A stretch of DNA of 64,000 nucleotides from positions 26,871,128 through 26,935,127 of the forward strand of contig NC_134178.1 in assembly GCF_964188355.1 (NCBI RefSeq), written 5' to 3'. This document shows positions 41,926 to 54,078 of this stretch, piece after piece (position 1 is the first letter of the stretch; each line of letters starts with the position of its first letter). Made by a program: the position numbers and the translations under genes. Below the pieces are notes generated by a model. That model saw only the letters and a program-made list of their open reading frames with translations, was not told where the DNA came from and did no database searches. This DNA is from Buteo buteo. Lineage: Eukaryota > Chordata > Aves > Accipitriformes > Accipitridae.

Positions 41926-43449
41926 AAGCAACCTTATTAATAGTAGAGTCTGACCCGTGGTCCCAGGTAAATCAGTGGCTCTTTAAACACAAGACCCAGG
42001 GATCACCATTCCCAGCCCCATTTTCTAAAAGCAAAAATCTAACTTACAGTAAGTTAAAAAAAGCATTCTTTAAGCTATATTAATTTCCATTTTTCAATAT
42101 GATGACCTCATATGTGCCAAACTCGGAGAGTGTGGGGGGAAATTCAGAAAAAAATTAATAGGAATATTCAGAAGGTCAAAAAGTCTAAATAATCCACAGG
42201 CAGCAGGGTTTATGCTATGTTTTTCTAAGAAGGCATCTGTCTTCTTGACTGAAAGGAAATTTGTATTGCTTTGCTTTTTTACCTTTTTAGAAAAAAAGTC
42301 TTTTAAACTGGAATAAAATTATGTATCAAGGTTTTAAACCACATGCAGAGATGATTGCGAGGGGTAGGTGATGAAAGCTGTAATCATTGTAAGTGGTGTA
42401 TAACAGACCTGAAGTTTTACGAATGGACAAGAAATTACTCCCTTTCTCTTATACCTACCTATTCTCTTCTTGTATCCTGTAAGACTTAGTTATGAATATC
42501 TGATTCGCACACTTTTGTTAATAACTTGACTATATGCATTTTTACACAGTGTGAGCAGTAGTAGCACTAGTAACCCACCAATAAAGTATTTAAAGATCAT
42601 CTTACAGTTAAATGCCCAACACATTCTCCCTCCTTCCCTTTCCAAAAGTTGCTGCCACCAGAAGAACGAATACTTACCTTCACAACCTAAAAGTTATTTA
42701 GATCTAGAGTCTGCCACTGTACTGGACCACTAGTAGTTCATGAAAACCCCAGGGTTTCTGTACAGGGACTCTGTAGCTTAGCCTGGGCTGTGGTCAGTAG
42801 CATGATGCCTGGAGCTGGACATCAGTTCAGTGTGCAGAGGAGTTACAGAATTAGGCCCCTCAGAGATCACTGCTGCAACACACCGTATGGTGCTGCTTAT
42901 CAGTGGCTTTATTTGGCCTAGAGACACATTTCTCTAGTTTATGCAAAGCAGAAGTCAACGAAACAGATTCTTCTCCAATCACATTTTAGTTTCACTTGGA
43001 TTTTTGTCCTTGCTGCAATGTATTTTACTTTTGTTTATAACAGAAACAAAGCAAAAAAAAAAAACAACCCAAACCCAATATAAACGTATGGAAAAATCCC
43101 TGCCTCTGGTCTTTGGAAAAATTTCTCTGAAATGATATATTGCCTCATGCACTAATATACACAGTTCGAAGGAAAATAATGGGTGCATTGTTTCAACAAC
43201 AGAAAATTACTTTAAACATTTAAATAATTAAAATGTACTAACACACACAAAAAGACAGTCATGTTGGTTAGTTAAAAGGCACAATAGTATTTCCCAACAG
43301 TACTAACAATGTTGAACTTCTAGGGTGATGGTGAAAGATAGCCAGCTAGCAAAGATGATTAAGAAACCGTGTACAGGTGGTAATGGCAGATGTAGGCGGA
43401 AAGTGTCAGAAGTAGGCAGTCAGGAATATTTTGGAAAGATGCACTCTAC
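41926..43449. other. Start of the intron after the ROBO1 exon
   Basis: First 1.5 kb of intron downstream of the donor in transcription direction. AT-rich; no further exon seen. Confidence 0.6.
43444..43449 (-). other. ROBO1: Splice donor of the ROBO1 exon
   Basis: On the minus strand the exon end ACAG is followed by GTAGAG, a good match to the vertebrate 5' splice site. It falls exactly where the known protein moves from DNSLGYTG to the next exon, and it leaves one base of a glycine codon (phase 1). Confidence 0.8.
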
Positions 43450-43533
43450 CTGTGTAGCCCAGCGAATTGTCGCCATTATCAGAGGTGGGGAGTGGTGTCC
43501 CGCTGTCGTTTCCCCTCTCTAGGTCGGCGGAGT
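43450..43533 (-). CDS. ROBO1: ROBO1 coding exon (N-terminal linker before Ig1, long isoform)
   Basis: This is an internal coding exon of roundabout guidance receptor 1, the single-pass membrane receptor for SLIT ligands in axon guidance. Read on the minus strand it encodes about 28 residues including the pieces ERGND, GTPLPTSDN and DNSLGYTG. As I recall the human long isoform, it has ERGND, GTPIPTSDN and DNSLGYTG in the same order just before the first Ig domain. The exon is 84 nt and phase 1 at both ends, so skipping it keeps the frame. It ends ACAG before a GTAGAG donor and follows a TTTCCGACAG acceptor. Substitutions from the remembered human protein are few (V to L, H to S, I to L, D to G). 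Neither neighbouring exon is in the window. The frame stays open upstream, so the acceptor could be bypassed by a transcript starting locally. The gene identity is quite sure; the exact 5' edge is inferred. Confidence 0.88.
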
Positions 43534-43850
43534 CTGTCGGAAACAACACCAGAGCTGCTGATGGGGTCACAGGAGTAACAGCAGTTGCCATTTCGATCAC
43601 AACACGTCCAGACACAATTAAATCCACACATGACAGCAAGAGCCACAGTGCCAGCGCACAGCACGCTTTGTCCTTCCCCCGCCTGCGTGGTGGTGCCCAG
43701 TGAAAGGTGTGCAGGAGCATTGCCCGGGGACCCCAAAATGCTGCCCGCTGCCCCTCTCTGCCTGCTCGAAGTCTCGCTCTGCAGCCCGCCAGGCGCAGTG
43801 GCCACCCTGCCAACCAGCCAGCGCAGGCTGTGGTGAGCATATGGGGACGG
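43470..43850. other. GC-rich block around and upstream of the ROBO1 exon
   Basis: About 380 bases stand out from the AT-rich surroundings by high G+C and repeated CpG (for example in GCCCGCCAGGCGCAG and CCCCCGCCTGCGTGG). It overlaps the exon and the open frame above it. It could be a small CpG-island promoter for a local first exon, or just a GC-rich conserved segment. No TATA box or initiator could be fixed. Confidence 0.35.
43534..43560 (-). other. ROBO1: Probable splice acceptor of the ROBO1 exon
   Basis: On the minus strand a moderately pyrimidine-rich stretch (CTCTGGTGTTGTTTCCGACAG, split here as CTCTGGTGTTG then TTTCCGACAG) ends in CAG directly before ACTCCGCC. Using it gives an 84-nt symmetric exon. 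The tract is weak, and the reading frame is open through it, so this boundary is less certain than the donor. Confidence 0.6.
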
Positions 43851-44179
43851 GAAGGCAGGGGAGCTGAATGCTAGCATTGCTAATTTTCCACCTTATTGTT
43901 AATCAAAGCTATTGACTGTGATCACTCCCCATCATCGCTTCATCTCCTGGCAATTACAGACTCAAGGGACTTCACCTCTTTGTGGGGAGGAGGCGGGGGA
44001 TGACTGTGTCTTGGCAAGCACGGGGAGGGGGGAGCTGCTCTACCTCTTCTGGAAGATGGGGCAGGGGAAAGGGGTAGAGCCCCTCTATGAAAAGGCAACA
44101 GTTTAGCGGCATAAGGAGTAAGATGCGTTTTCTGAGTTGAAAGATGCTTGCAAGGAAACACTCAATTTTAATGTCACAT

Positions 44180-44198
44180 TAAAAAAAAAAAAAAAAAA
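44180..44198 (+). repeat. Poly(A) tract
   Basis: About 18 A. On the minus (ROBO1) strand it is a T run about 650 bases upstream of the exon. A similar A run lies at about 44535-44552. Confidence 0.7.
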
Positions 44199-47100
44199 GG
44201 AAGGCAGCTGGTCAGCTAAACACATAAATGAACACGTGTTTTAAGACCCCAAGATAAATTGCTGATCAAAACACCACAAAGCACCGTGAAGATAACTCAT
44301 AATAATGAACTAAATAATTCAAAGCAAAAAATAAAATAAAAATGCCAGTGGCTCTGAAAACAAAACAGCACAACCTGAAGGAATTTGTTGTCAATATCAC
44401 TAGATCTTTTTACTCTCATCTATACAGCTTAATGTAAAACTGTTTATTTAACTTAAATTCTATTTTTAATTTACTTAAAGTACGTGTGCACTGTCCAACA
44501 AAGAACAAGTAAAAAGAAACATCCACATTTTGTTTAAAAAAAAAAAAAAAAAGTGCAAGAACCAAATCTCTTTGCAAGAATATCACTATCACAACAATAG
44601 GCTGCTTATTTCTTTTTCCTGTTGACAGGTGTCAGGTAATTTATTAATTATTGTAAAGACCCTGAATAGGAAAAATATGTTTTGCTCTCTCAAACACAGA
44701 CGTTTTCTGGACCTCTATAATGACTGAAAGTAACAGTTCCTTTTCAGTAAAACGCACATGCTGCTAAAAATGGTTATGAAGTTTCACAAAACACCTAAAG
44801 CAACTATGTTTGAAATTAAACTAGAAAAAAACATAAGTGGATATTTTTCTGGATGCTTAGTTTTACTAGCTCAGTCTAATTTTTAAAATGTGATGCCAAA
44901 GATTCATATTCTCTGTTTGTTTTTTAAACAATCTTATAGAGAGAGCATCCTTACAAATCAAAATCTTTTTAATGAATTACAAAAGAAAAACAAAAAGAAA
45001 ACCCAAATTCTCAAGACCAGTCCACTTAGGGGGACTTACTGGAAAGAATATTTCTTTTAAAAAGTCAATTAAAGAATTGATAGCATGACTTTTAAAATGC
45101 TGTTGAGCAAATTACAAAAATAAAAGACCAAACAACAAAAAACAACCAAACACCAAGACTGTGTTTCATCTTGGCAGATGAAAAAAGTGAAATATGTTCA
45201 TTTATTGGTCCATTCATCTTTGCTGGCTCACTAATGGCCAATGTCATGTACATCTTTAAAATCTGCTCTGAAAATGGCTGCAGAGTGACTGGATCAACAT
45301 TCTGCTTCTCCAGATTGCTCACTTATTTGCATTCAAGGGTTGATTGGGTCAGAATTTTAAATTACAGCGGTAAAGGACAGAAGGACAGGACTTTTTATTA
45401 AATTAAGTGGCAGAGGCTGTGCCTACTTTTTTTAGGGCAAATGTTTATAATTGACTACAGAAAGCTCAGACAGAGATTTCAAGCAACAAACCTGCTGATC
45501 ATCATTTTGAAAGATTGCCTTCTAGGAGATTTAACCACACACTACTCAAAATGATGAAGGAGGAAGAAGATGCACTGAAAACTACTGAAGCATTCTATGT
45601 GTCAGTGTAATGTCTGGCATCATGAGCAAAACATAATTGCAAAATGAAATGATCTTTTTTACCCAAGATACTCCCTCAGACATGGCATTCCCAGCAATGG
45701 GCCACCCTCCTTATAACACCTCACAAAACAACCAATGCTAATGCCCTTTAGCAAGGCTCACTTAGGAGTTTAAATAGGAGCAGTCTCCGTTTCAGAAATG
45801 CTGTGAATTCAATACAGCCAACAGGACACAGGAGCAGCAGCTTTAAAAACTAGGCTACAACTACTTGCAGCCATTTAGGTATTAAAACCTTGGCTTCAAT
45901 CCCTCCACTGACAGAAATGAGGGGATTAGTCTCTTTTTAACACTACTGATATTTACATGATATCTGTTGGTCACAACGCACTTGTTATTTATAATCCCAA
46001 ACCACACAGACTTTATTCACTCTCTCATTCTTTGAGAAACGCTACTTTTCCACCTGATACCGAACATGATATTCAACTAGTATTAAATTATGGTCTCTGG
46101 CTGGAAATGACTTTCACTTACGATAATTGCTGAAGTTCAGTTCTTGCTGTGGGTGAAATCTACCGATTTCACTGAATCACTGAATGATAAGTCTGTGCCC
46201 AAGTCCTACATTTCAGGCTGTGGCCCCCTGCACTGGGCTGAATTGAATTTCAGCTCTGTCACAAGATCCCGCTTTGCCTTTGCCTGGAAGTCTCTGTTAA
46301 AACTTAACAGAAATTAGTACTATTGACTTAAATGGCACATTTCACTGTGAAGACTGCTGTGAAGGCACTCTGTTGAATGGGTGGTAGAGGGCCTGAATGT
46401 TAAGATGTAATGTATTTCTTATGACTACCGTGTTGTAGGATCAGGCAATTTTCCACTTAGCTTTGCTAAACGTAATGAACTGGTTTACATCATTACACTT
46501 TTGGAACTAGTCACCATGACAAAAAAAGTGAAGGGAATGAATTGTATAACCTGGAACAATTCACCTGAGGTATGAAAAATTTACAGCTCAGTCTGAATCA
46601 AAGCAGAGGCTGAACTCAGTGCCTCATCCCTCAGAGAAATGCCAAAATCATTCTATAACACATTTCATAGAAATGACAAAGAGAGATGTCCTTCAAAACA
46701 ACTCTTCAGTAAGGTTGAACATCTTGGTTGAATTTTTGCATCAGACAGGAGGAATTTAAACCAAGGTCGCTGATATCCTACCTGCTCAGAAAAGCCTATT
46801 TTCAGTGAAATAAACCTTCACTTTAAAAAATGCCTAAGCAGTAATTGGTTGATTCATTAAGTAAAACAAACAAAGAAAAAAAAACCCCAAACATTTAATT
46901 TGAGAGAAAATTACTGTTACCTGTAAGTATGCAAAACTTCAGGAAGAAGGTAAAAGGAGTTCACCACCACCCCACCCCCTTTTTTAATTATAGTCCCAAA
47001 CAGATTTATTTTGGAGGAGGAAAATGAAAAGTGAAGCCTTGACTACCAAAGAGAAAAAAGAGGAGCAAGCGACCCCTTATCAATTGCTACTACACTTTTC

Positions 47101-47779
47101 TTTCACAGGAGCATTTGAGAGAGGCTTTATTTGACAGGGGGAACCCCCTCATCATCATGAAAAATATCTTGTTCCCTCTTTCCACGGCCATTTCCAGAGC
47201 CACCATTCATTCAGTTGGGCAAGTACCTTAAGGCATTAAAAAACCCCAACAACATCTATTTTGACTTAATAGGAGAGTGCTACATTTACCAGCACTGAGT
47301 GGTCTAGCTTTTCAGTGGAACAGTTTCAGGTTTAGTCAGTGCAGCCCAAGTACAGACGACACCTTCCAAGCAGCAGGAAGATTTGGCTTAATCCTACAAG
47401 TTCAGAACAATTTTAAGTGGTCCAAAGGCAGTCGGATGGCACCAAAGATTTATGTGAATGTGGGGAAACTTTCCAATGAAATTTCCACCGAAATCTGTAA
47501 ATTACTTCTTTTTGTTGGAGTGGAGCAGGAGCTACTAAACACCATTCATGCTTTAATTTACATGTCTTTAACTCTTCAAAATGATCAGAAAATCCAAATA
47601 CTAAATATTCACTATTATTATTCATTTTCTCAGGTCCTACAACACCTCAAACCAGGAAGACACATTTATTTTTGCAGCTACTTACATTGAAGTGCTTTGT
47701 GCAATCCTAACCTAAAAAATTATATTAAACATGCTTTTGACCATGGCTCTGCTATTCATAGAAATGTCACCAGGGATTT

Positions 47780-47792
47780 CCCCCCCCCCCCC
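47780..47792 (+). repeat. Run of 13 C
   Basis: Homopolymer C tract; G run on the transcribed-sense strand of ROBO1. Confidence 0.8.
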
Positions 47793-49541
47793 ACCAGTAA
47801 CAGAAAGTGATGCCATCAGTTATTGCTTCTTTTGTATCATGGAGATATGTCTGTATGACACATTTTATTGACGGTGCATCCTTAAAAGTCCCCATATGAT
47901 TCAGTATTGATGCCCTGGCCCATCCTCCTGGAGGACATAAAGAAAAACTGAAAAGACCTAAACAGACACAACTTCTTACTAGTGTAGGAATCTCATGTAT
48001 CTGAGTTTCTACACTGGTCATTGTTTATCTGAAATTAAAGCCATCTGCTGAAAAATGTCCAACTACAAAAACAGTAACTGTTGCCATATTTAATTCCAAA
48101 ATAGATAACTTCATTATTTCTTGTTACGTTTCTCTAAACTTCATTATCATCAGCAGCTTGAGGGTACAAAATTGGGAGGAAACAGCATGAACAGCATTTT
48201 GCAAATTAACATTAATAAAAGATTAGGGTGAAGCAAATGAATATAAACTACTATCAACAGTAGAATTGTGTTCTACAAATTGGATCAATTCCCATTGATT
48301 CCTTTCCAGTGATCTTGAGGAATTCAGGAAGAGACATCAGAAAAAAAAACCAACAACTGTGACTGCATCAAACCACAGCCTAAGATGAGCAACTAAATTA
48401 GTAGCCTGTTTTTTTCACTATTTTGATTTATTCTAGGTTTTCATTGGAGTTACAGTGAAACTACACTATAATATGTCTTAAGGGATATTTGATGTAGTTC
48501 TATTTCTTCATTTTGTTATTCATAATGACAAAACATTTTATGCTATCAGAGTATAGGTAAGTAAGGATAGTACCTCAGGGAGAACTACTGTTAAAGTTAA
48601 TATATCTGTGAGAACTAACTTTTCTAGAGGGAAGTACTATCTACAATTATATATTTATTTAAAAAAATACTGAAAAACTTTCAAGAATGTAGACCTATTC
48701 TTCAGATCTGGAACAAAAAGGAAAAACTTCAAGCTATGTGCAGAATTGGGAATAATTAGGCCACCCTTAGACTATCACGGTTTGGTAAACACTTAGAGGT
48801 CTATATCAGAAGCCTATGTAGCATGTGGCTGATTAATCTGGATGTTTCCAGATTAGCTGAAGGGAAATATTCTATTATTTTTCATAAGACTTAATAGTGC
48901 AACTTTCTAGAAACATTCACATTCAGCCAGCTAACTTGTTTAAAGTGGGTAACTTTAGGAAGTTATGACCATTTTCATCAGCTAAGAGTCTCCACGAGTA
49001 ATTAAGAAGTTCTTCATTAAAAGTTTACACTACTCACCTGCCTTATCTTAAAAGTTAAGAAAGGTTTAAGCTAGGGGGAAAAGGCAAGAAGTTGTTCTCA
49101 CGTAATGGCTTTAACCTGAGGATCTGGCTCAAGTAAATTACAAATAAATCCATAAGGATGCTTTTTATTAATAGCCTGTACAAGTATGTTCTAGCAACTC
49201 AATATGTGGTTCTAAAAATGAAGTGTACTCTTATGCACAGGTAGAGAAATGTTATTCATTATGCACGAGAGAATTTTCTGATGAGAAGAGAATACTTTGG
49301 TGTAAAAAAACCCTTAGAAACAGATTGTTCTAAAACAAGGAAGAATACAGCTTTTATTTAATGGTTTGAGTATCTTTTTTTGGTTGTCTTCAAAGAACAG
49401 TGCATATGACTGAAATCCTGACAAAACCTCAGTAGTGGATGGTATTTAAACAAATTTCCTTCCCTTCATTTTCATGATTCCTTCAATAACAGCCTTTAAC
49501 TCAGTAAAAAGTAAATGAGGACTTCTAGTTATGCAAAAGCA

Positions 49542-49595
49542 GTAAACAACCTCTTTGCATCTTTATGCTGCTGGTAAACAACCTCTTTGCATCTT
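49542..49595 (+). repeat. 22-bp direct duplication
   Basis: The 22-mer starting GTAAACAACCTCTTTGCATC and ending TT is found at 49542-49563 and exactly again at 49574-49595, with ten bases between. A recent local duplication, since the copies are identical. Confidence 0.9.
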
Positions 49596-51302
49596 ATTTA
49601 TTTATTTTGGAAGTAGGTAGTAAACATAGGTGTTAGCAACTTCAACACAGATCCAGCAAATATAATTTACAGAGTAGCGTAACTATGATTGTTGGGTTTG
49701 TTGGTTCGGGTTTTTTTAGATCTGCATCACTTGCTTTTGAATTCTAAAGCTGAAGTCTTATGTGGAATCAGTCATACAAGAAACCATATGAATATAATTA
49801 CATAGTGACATTTCTGACTGAACACTTAAATTCTCAAAACTTGGTATATAGCAAAGAGGACTTAAACATGCACTGTAAGACTTCAATGCTCCCAAACCAG
49901 TCTATTGTCCTCTCTCCATCCCCACACCTGGACCTGCTAGCTCTTCCTTGCACTTCTTGGGCCATCCCTTGTAGCTCTCTCCTGTTCTGTATCCGCTCCC
50001 ATTTCTTTCCCTGCCACATAAACCCGAAGGTAACAGACATTCAGGCTAATTAAATGGTGCTGGAAGTGAGTTAACAGGTGGTGGCCCCAGCTGCTTTAGT
50101 TGCCGGGGTAGATAAGAGACCCATCACTAGCCCGTATAAGTCACTATGATTAATTAGGACAAGAAGCCATTTTCTAAGGAGGGACAACCAGATTTATAAC
50201 AGAATTTTCTTCTCTAAGGCAACAAGCAAACTTTCTCCAAAAAATACAGAAATAAATGACTTATTCTGAAGTGCTCACCAGTCATCCTGACTATGTTCAA
50301 TATGGCATATGCATAAGACCTATTTGACATAAGTTTCTTCATATCAATATTTTGTATTTTCTTTTTACTGCAAGCTCTGAATTTGACCTTACTTTAGGAA
50401 ATTTCCTCTCCCTTATAGGCTCTCTTATTTTGTTTTCTTCCAAGTAAACTTACATGTTTCTCAAGAGAGTTCTGATTACTGTGGAAACTACTATCAAGAC
50501 ATTTAAATAACAGCAACTAGTACCATGTACAGTTGAAGAACTGGTTATGCAAGCTTCCCAAACAATCCTCCAACTCCACTAGACTTCTTGCAATAATCCC
50601 CTAACCATTGTAATCAACTTTATGAAACTACACCCAGTCCTCCAGGCATTAACCCCTGGAGCTGCTGCTTCTATGACTTTAGTCCTGTAAGGTTGTTTTC
50701 AATTATGCAGCTGCTTTACAAGTAGCTGCCCCCAAAATAGTAGCGAAGAACTGGGTTCATTTTCTCTTTACTGTAGAACTGAAACACAGCAAGAAACCCA
50801 TCATGCTTAATTACCCCTTATTTTATTCAGCTGAGTGGTGAACTTGGGAAAGGTGATGAATTTCCCTCATTAATGATTATTACAGACAAACAATGAAAAT
50901 GCAGGAACTAATTCAACACACCAACCCCAACAGCCTTGCAGTCACATGATTTGAAATTAAAACTACCATAAAAATGAACATTGAAGGGGAAGTACACAAT
51001 TCAAGAGCTGAGAAAGCCCTTTCCCATTCCCTTGCTTTTCTGTATATGCAAAGTCATCTTCTGAGTTGTCAAAGATACATCAGCAACACAGCTGTGTCAT
51101 TTACATTTTACTAGTCTATCTGCAGAGCTCAGCGTGAAGACTAATATTAAATCAATGTATGTCAATGCTTGTTTATAGAAAGAATGGACATGTTTGGACC
51201 AATACTTTGTCCAGCAAGGGAATACACTGGCATACTAAGTAAGCCTATTAAAAGTGCTATATAAGCAAGAAAGTCTCTCTGATATCACAAGAATCCCAGG
51301 TC

Positions 51303-51324
51303 TTTTTTTTTTTTTTTTTTTTTT
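51303..51324 (+). repeat. Run of 22 T
   Basis: Homopolymer T directly followed by CAGGAG. It resembles a splice acceptor on the plus strand, but no exon is recognised after it. Confidence 0.85.
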
Positions 51325-53690
51325 CAGGAGACACTCCTAGCTACATTTCTAGCTGTCCTGGTTTGGCTTTCCCCCGGCTTCTTTTAGAACAGCATTTTGA
51401 ACCATTTTGCTGTTGCCAACACATGTTCTCTACCTCACAACAGCAACTTCAGCCACATTGTGATTACTGATACCCTTAGCATATACATTTCTCAGAGGAA
51501 ATGTGTCCGGTTGTTGCTCTTCTGTGTTTTCCCTTCCTTTTTGCCTTCCACAATCCCAGCCCTTTGGTTATGAGAGACAAGCCAGCAGACAGGACAGGCT
51601 ATGAAGGTCCTCTTCCTTTCATACTTAAAGCCACTCACATTCTATTTAACCTGTCTTTTGCACAAAGCAAAAAGCAGATGATGCTATATGCTATGGGGTG
51701 ATTCAAGGATTAAAAAAATGAGGGTTTAACCCTATTGTCATTTACAATTAAAATCTTTGTGGCCTAACAGGAAAGTAATTTAGTAAGTAATGTACAGAGA
51801 TGGTTTTGAAGGTGAACTGCAAGGTAAGCAAATATTCACACTGACTTGTAAAAAAGGCATAGAGTTGAAAGACATACCATGTCAATCAGTACAGCTCTAC
51901 AAGAATAACTTTACAGCAAGCTACAAGCATCATCAAATCACAAATACATATCCATATAAAGTAGTAGTAAATTGAGTCTGTCCAGAATTCCCTTTCCTAT
52001 TTACCTCCCAAGACAGTGAATTATCCACAGATCTCAAATGATACTCACTTGCAACATAACTTTTTTTTTTTTTTAAATCCAAAGAATGTTTTCTTTTATT
52101 CATACTAAGTAGAGGTAAGTACCTCAGGAAAGTTTTTTTCTTTTGTTATTAGATCACAGGGGTTCTTTCTGTAAAGCTCTTCCTAAGAGCTACAGCTTTT
52201 GTGCAGCGTAATGAAATGCATTCTACAAAGGAGGTTTTTAAGTTTATCCCTTGGAGAGAAGCCATACAACAGGTGTTCCTCCTTTCTTTGTTTACCTGAG
52301 GTGACTGCTCACTGCTCAAAATCATATCCTTAAGAAAACAAATGATGGAGCCTGTAAGCATTTGCCTGGAAAATTTGATATTAGGCTGAAGTCCTTTCTT
52401 GTTAAAGCAGCAAAATGCTCCCATTGACTGTGTGCAGGGTTCTGTTAGCACAGCTGTGAATACTTCAGGGAAATGGGAGAAAGACCCACAAATAAAGAAT
52501 TAGCAATTACTATCTAGCTCATAATGAAACATACACATACATCCCAATCAACTTAATAATTCTCAGTCTAAACTGGGAAAGATTAATAAAATAGTGGTAA
52601 GTTAATTTAATAGTTCCTAGTGGTTCTTTAGCATCTTCCAGCTGGGAATCTCATTTCTCAGTGTGATTAATGTCACAGCCTCAAAAGAAAGCACAGGGTC
52701 AAAAATTACTCCAAGTTTATGAACTCAAACTCCAGACAAAATAGAACAACGATGAAATGAAATAGCCAAGGAGGAGAGCAATCAGTAACTCCTCTATCTT
52801 GTCAGAATTCAGCTCTGCAAAATTAATGCTACATAAGAAATCATACAACACAGCAAGGGGTACTTGGGTTTACAAGGATCTACAGATTTCTCTAGTTATT
52901 GTCAATTTGTAATATTGTATACATTAAGCATGGGAATTCTTAGGTAGAGGAAGTAATTCTGAAACAAAATAGGACCTTCAATAGCTCCATTAGAACCCCT
53001 GAAATAATTAGACCTCTAACTGGAAGCACAGAGCCCAAAGAAATAAAGTATGAACACTGAAAAATTATATGTTTTAAACTACACAAATATGATGAGAACA
53101 ATGCCAGTGTAAATAACAAAAGCAGCCACATCAAAATTTTGATGGATAAGACTATCAAGATGTCAAAGATGGACCAAATCACATATCTATGTTCAAAAAC
53201 CAACCAGAACTTTGAGATAAACTGCCCAATAAGGCATAACCTTATCAGAAACTTCAGCTTGTGTCGTTGGTAGATACAGAACAACATCTAAATAGCAAAT
53301 GGAAGGAAACAGTTATGCCACCCTTAAAAAGCAAAACCAGAAAACCCATAGTGATAGAGATCAGGAAATTAGGCTTCTTGTAGTAAGGGACTCATTTATC
53401 ATCACAGCAATGAATCGAAAATGAAAGCACAGATAACTGAGAATGCTTTGTGTCAGATTCACTCGTAGAAAGTTTCCCAGTGACTAAGTCACAGTTTTAA
53501 TATCTCTGAACTAAAGCACAACACTGTAAGAGTGACAGCTCGAAAAAAGAAAAATTTCTTTAGCGAAGCCCAATTGTTTGTTTGTCCTAACTTCATTAAA
53601 AGTGTTGGTGCAGCTGCTTTGGGCAGGAAATAAATACTTCTGAAGCAACATTATACATATCATATGTTTCTAGCGTGATTGGTTCCATAT

Positions 53691-54078
53691 TGTTGGGGCC
53701 CTCAAGTGCCTCTAGCAGAGTTCCTCAGCAAATTTTAACATGTCAAACTGGATAAAAATCAGAAGTAGATGCTTTATTCCTACGGGCTAGGACGACTGAT
53801 ATCCAGCACAGAAACTCCAACAGGGAAGATGATACCCTGGCTTCAATCTGAGCACTGCATGCTCCCGTGGGCTGCTGATAACAGCACATGGCCTGAGCCC
53901 TGAGGTGGCCGCCAGCATCCCCCTCCAAACTACTGCACGCCCTGGTGCCCTCAGGGTTCCTCTCTGACTGCTCATGACTGAGACTTCAGCTCAATGGCAG
54001 TGGGGCCAGCAGCCCCCAGCCCTTGCTGGGTGCCGCAGGTGGGCAACAGGCTATCGGAGTGCAGCAGATGTGTCAACA
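53691..54078 (-). mobile_element. LTR-like segment, family not recognised
   Basis: On the minus strand this 388-bp segment starts TGTTGACACATC and ends GGGCCCCAACA, giving TGTTG/CAACA inverted ends. An AATAAA signal (plus strand TTTATT at 53773-53778) lies about 80 bases from the 3' end, and the upstream half is GC-rich. This is how a short LTR is laid out. The flanking five bases (CATAT left, GACTA right) do not match, so either one edge is misjudged or the segment is not an LTR. I do not recognise the family. Confidence 0.38.

Larger units (their letters stand above)
43450..43720 (-). other. Open frame extending upstream of the ROBO1 exon: possible alternative first coding exon
   Basis: The ROBO1 reading frame stays open well past the presumed acceptor. 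An ATG at 43718-43720 (minus strand, G at -3) would start a 90-residue N-terminal segment. It begins MLLHTFHW, continues with a basic stretch RRRGKDK and then a hydrophobic run (ACCALALWLLLSCVDLIVS), followed by a Thr/Pro/Val-rich spacer into the exon's own SADLERGND. A basic n-region followed by a hydrophobic core is the layout of a signal peptide, which a receptor start would need. The frame is also open further up, to an ATG at 43840. Against it: the region is GC-rich, so open frames come easily, and I do not recall this N-terminus from any ROBO1. It could equally be intron. Confidence 0.25.
43851..53690. other. Upstream of the ROBO1 exon: intron or 5' flank
   Basis: Mostly AT-rich DNA. 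The 43.9-44.1 kb part has a GC-rich patch (GGAGGAGGCGGGGG) close to AT-rich TTAATCAAAGC and CTAATTTTCC words of the homeodomain type. No upstream ROBO1 exon was found by looking for the known signal-peptide coding sequence. Confidence 0.5.

Noticed and set aside
43467..43877. Other frames over the ROBO1 exon region (plus 78 and 83 codons, minus 132 codons)
   Set aside because: Only the frame with ERGND and DNSLGYTG matches ROBO1; the others are shadows.
46540..46600. Candidate upstream ROBO1 exon ending TTCCAG on the minus strand
   Set aside because: The bases before it do not translate into anything like the known signal-peptide exon, and the donor GTTATA is poor.
51303..51340. Splice-acceptor-like T run followed by CAG
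   Set aside because: It is a homopolymer microsatellite; no open exon with a donor follows.
51350..51420. LTR-like start (GCTGTCCTGGTTTGG)
   Set aside because: Only about 13 bases resemble bird LTR starts; the following sequence does not continue the match, and no end or duplication is seen. A similar short match near 31110 was rejected for the same reason.
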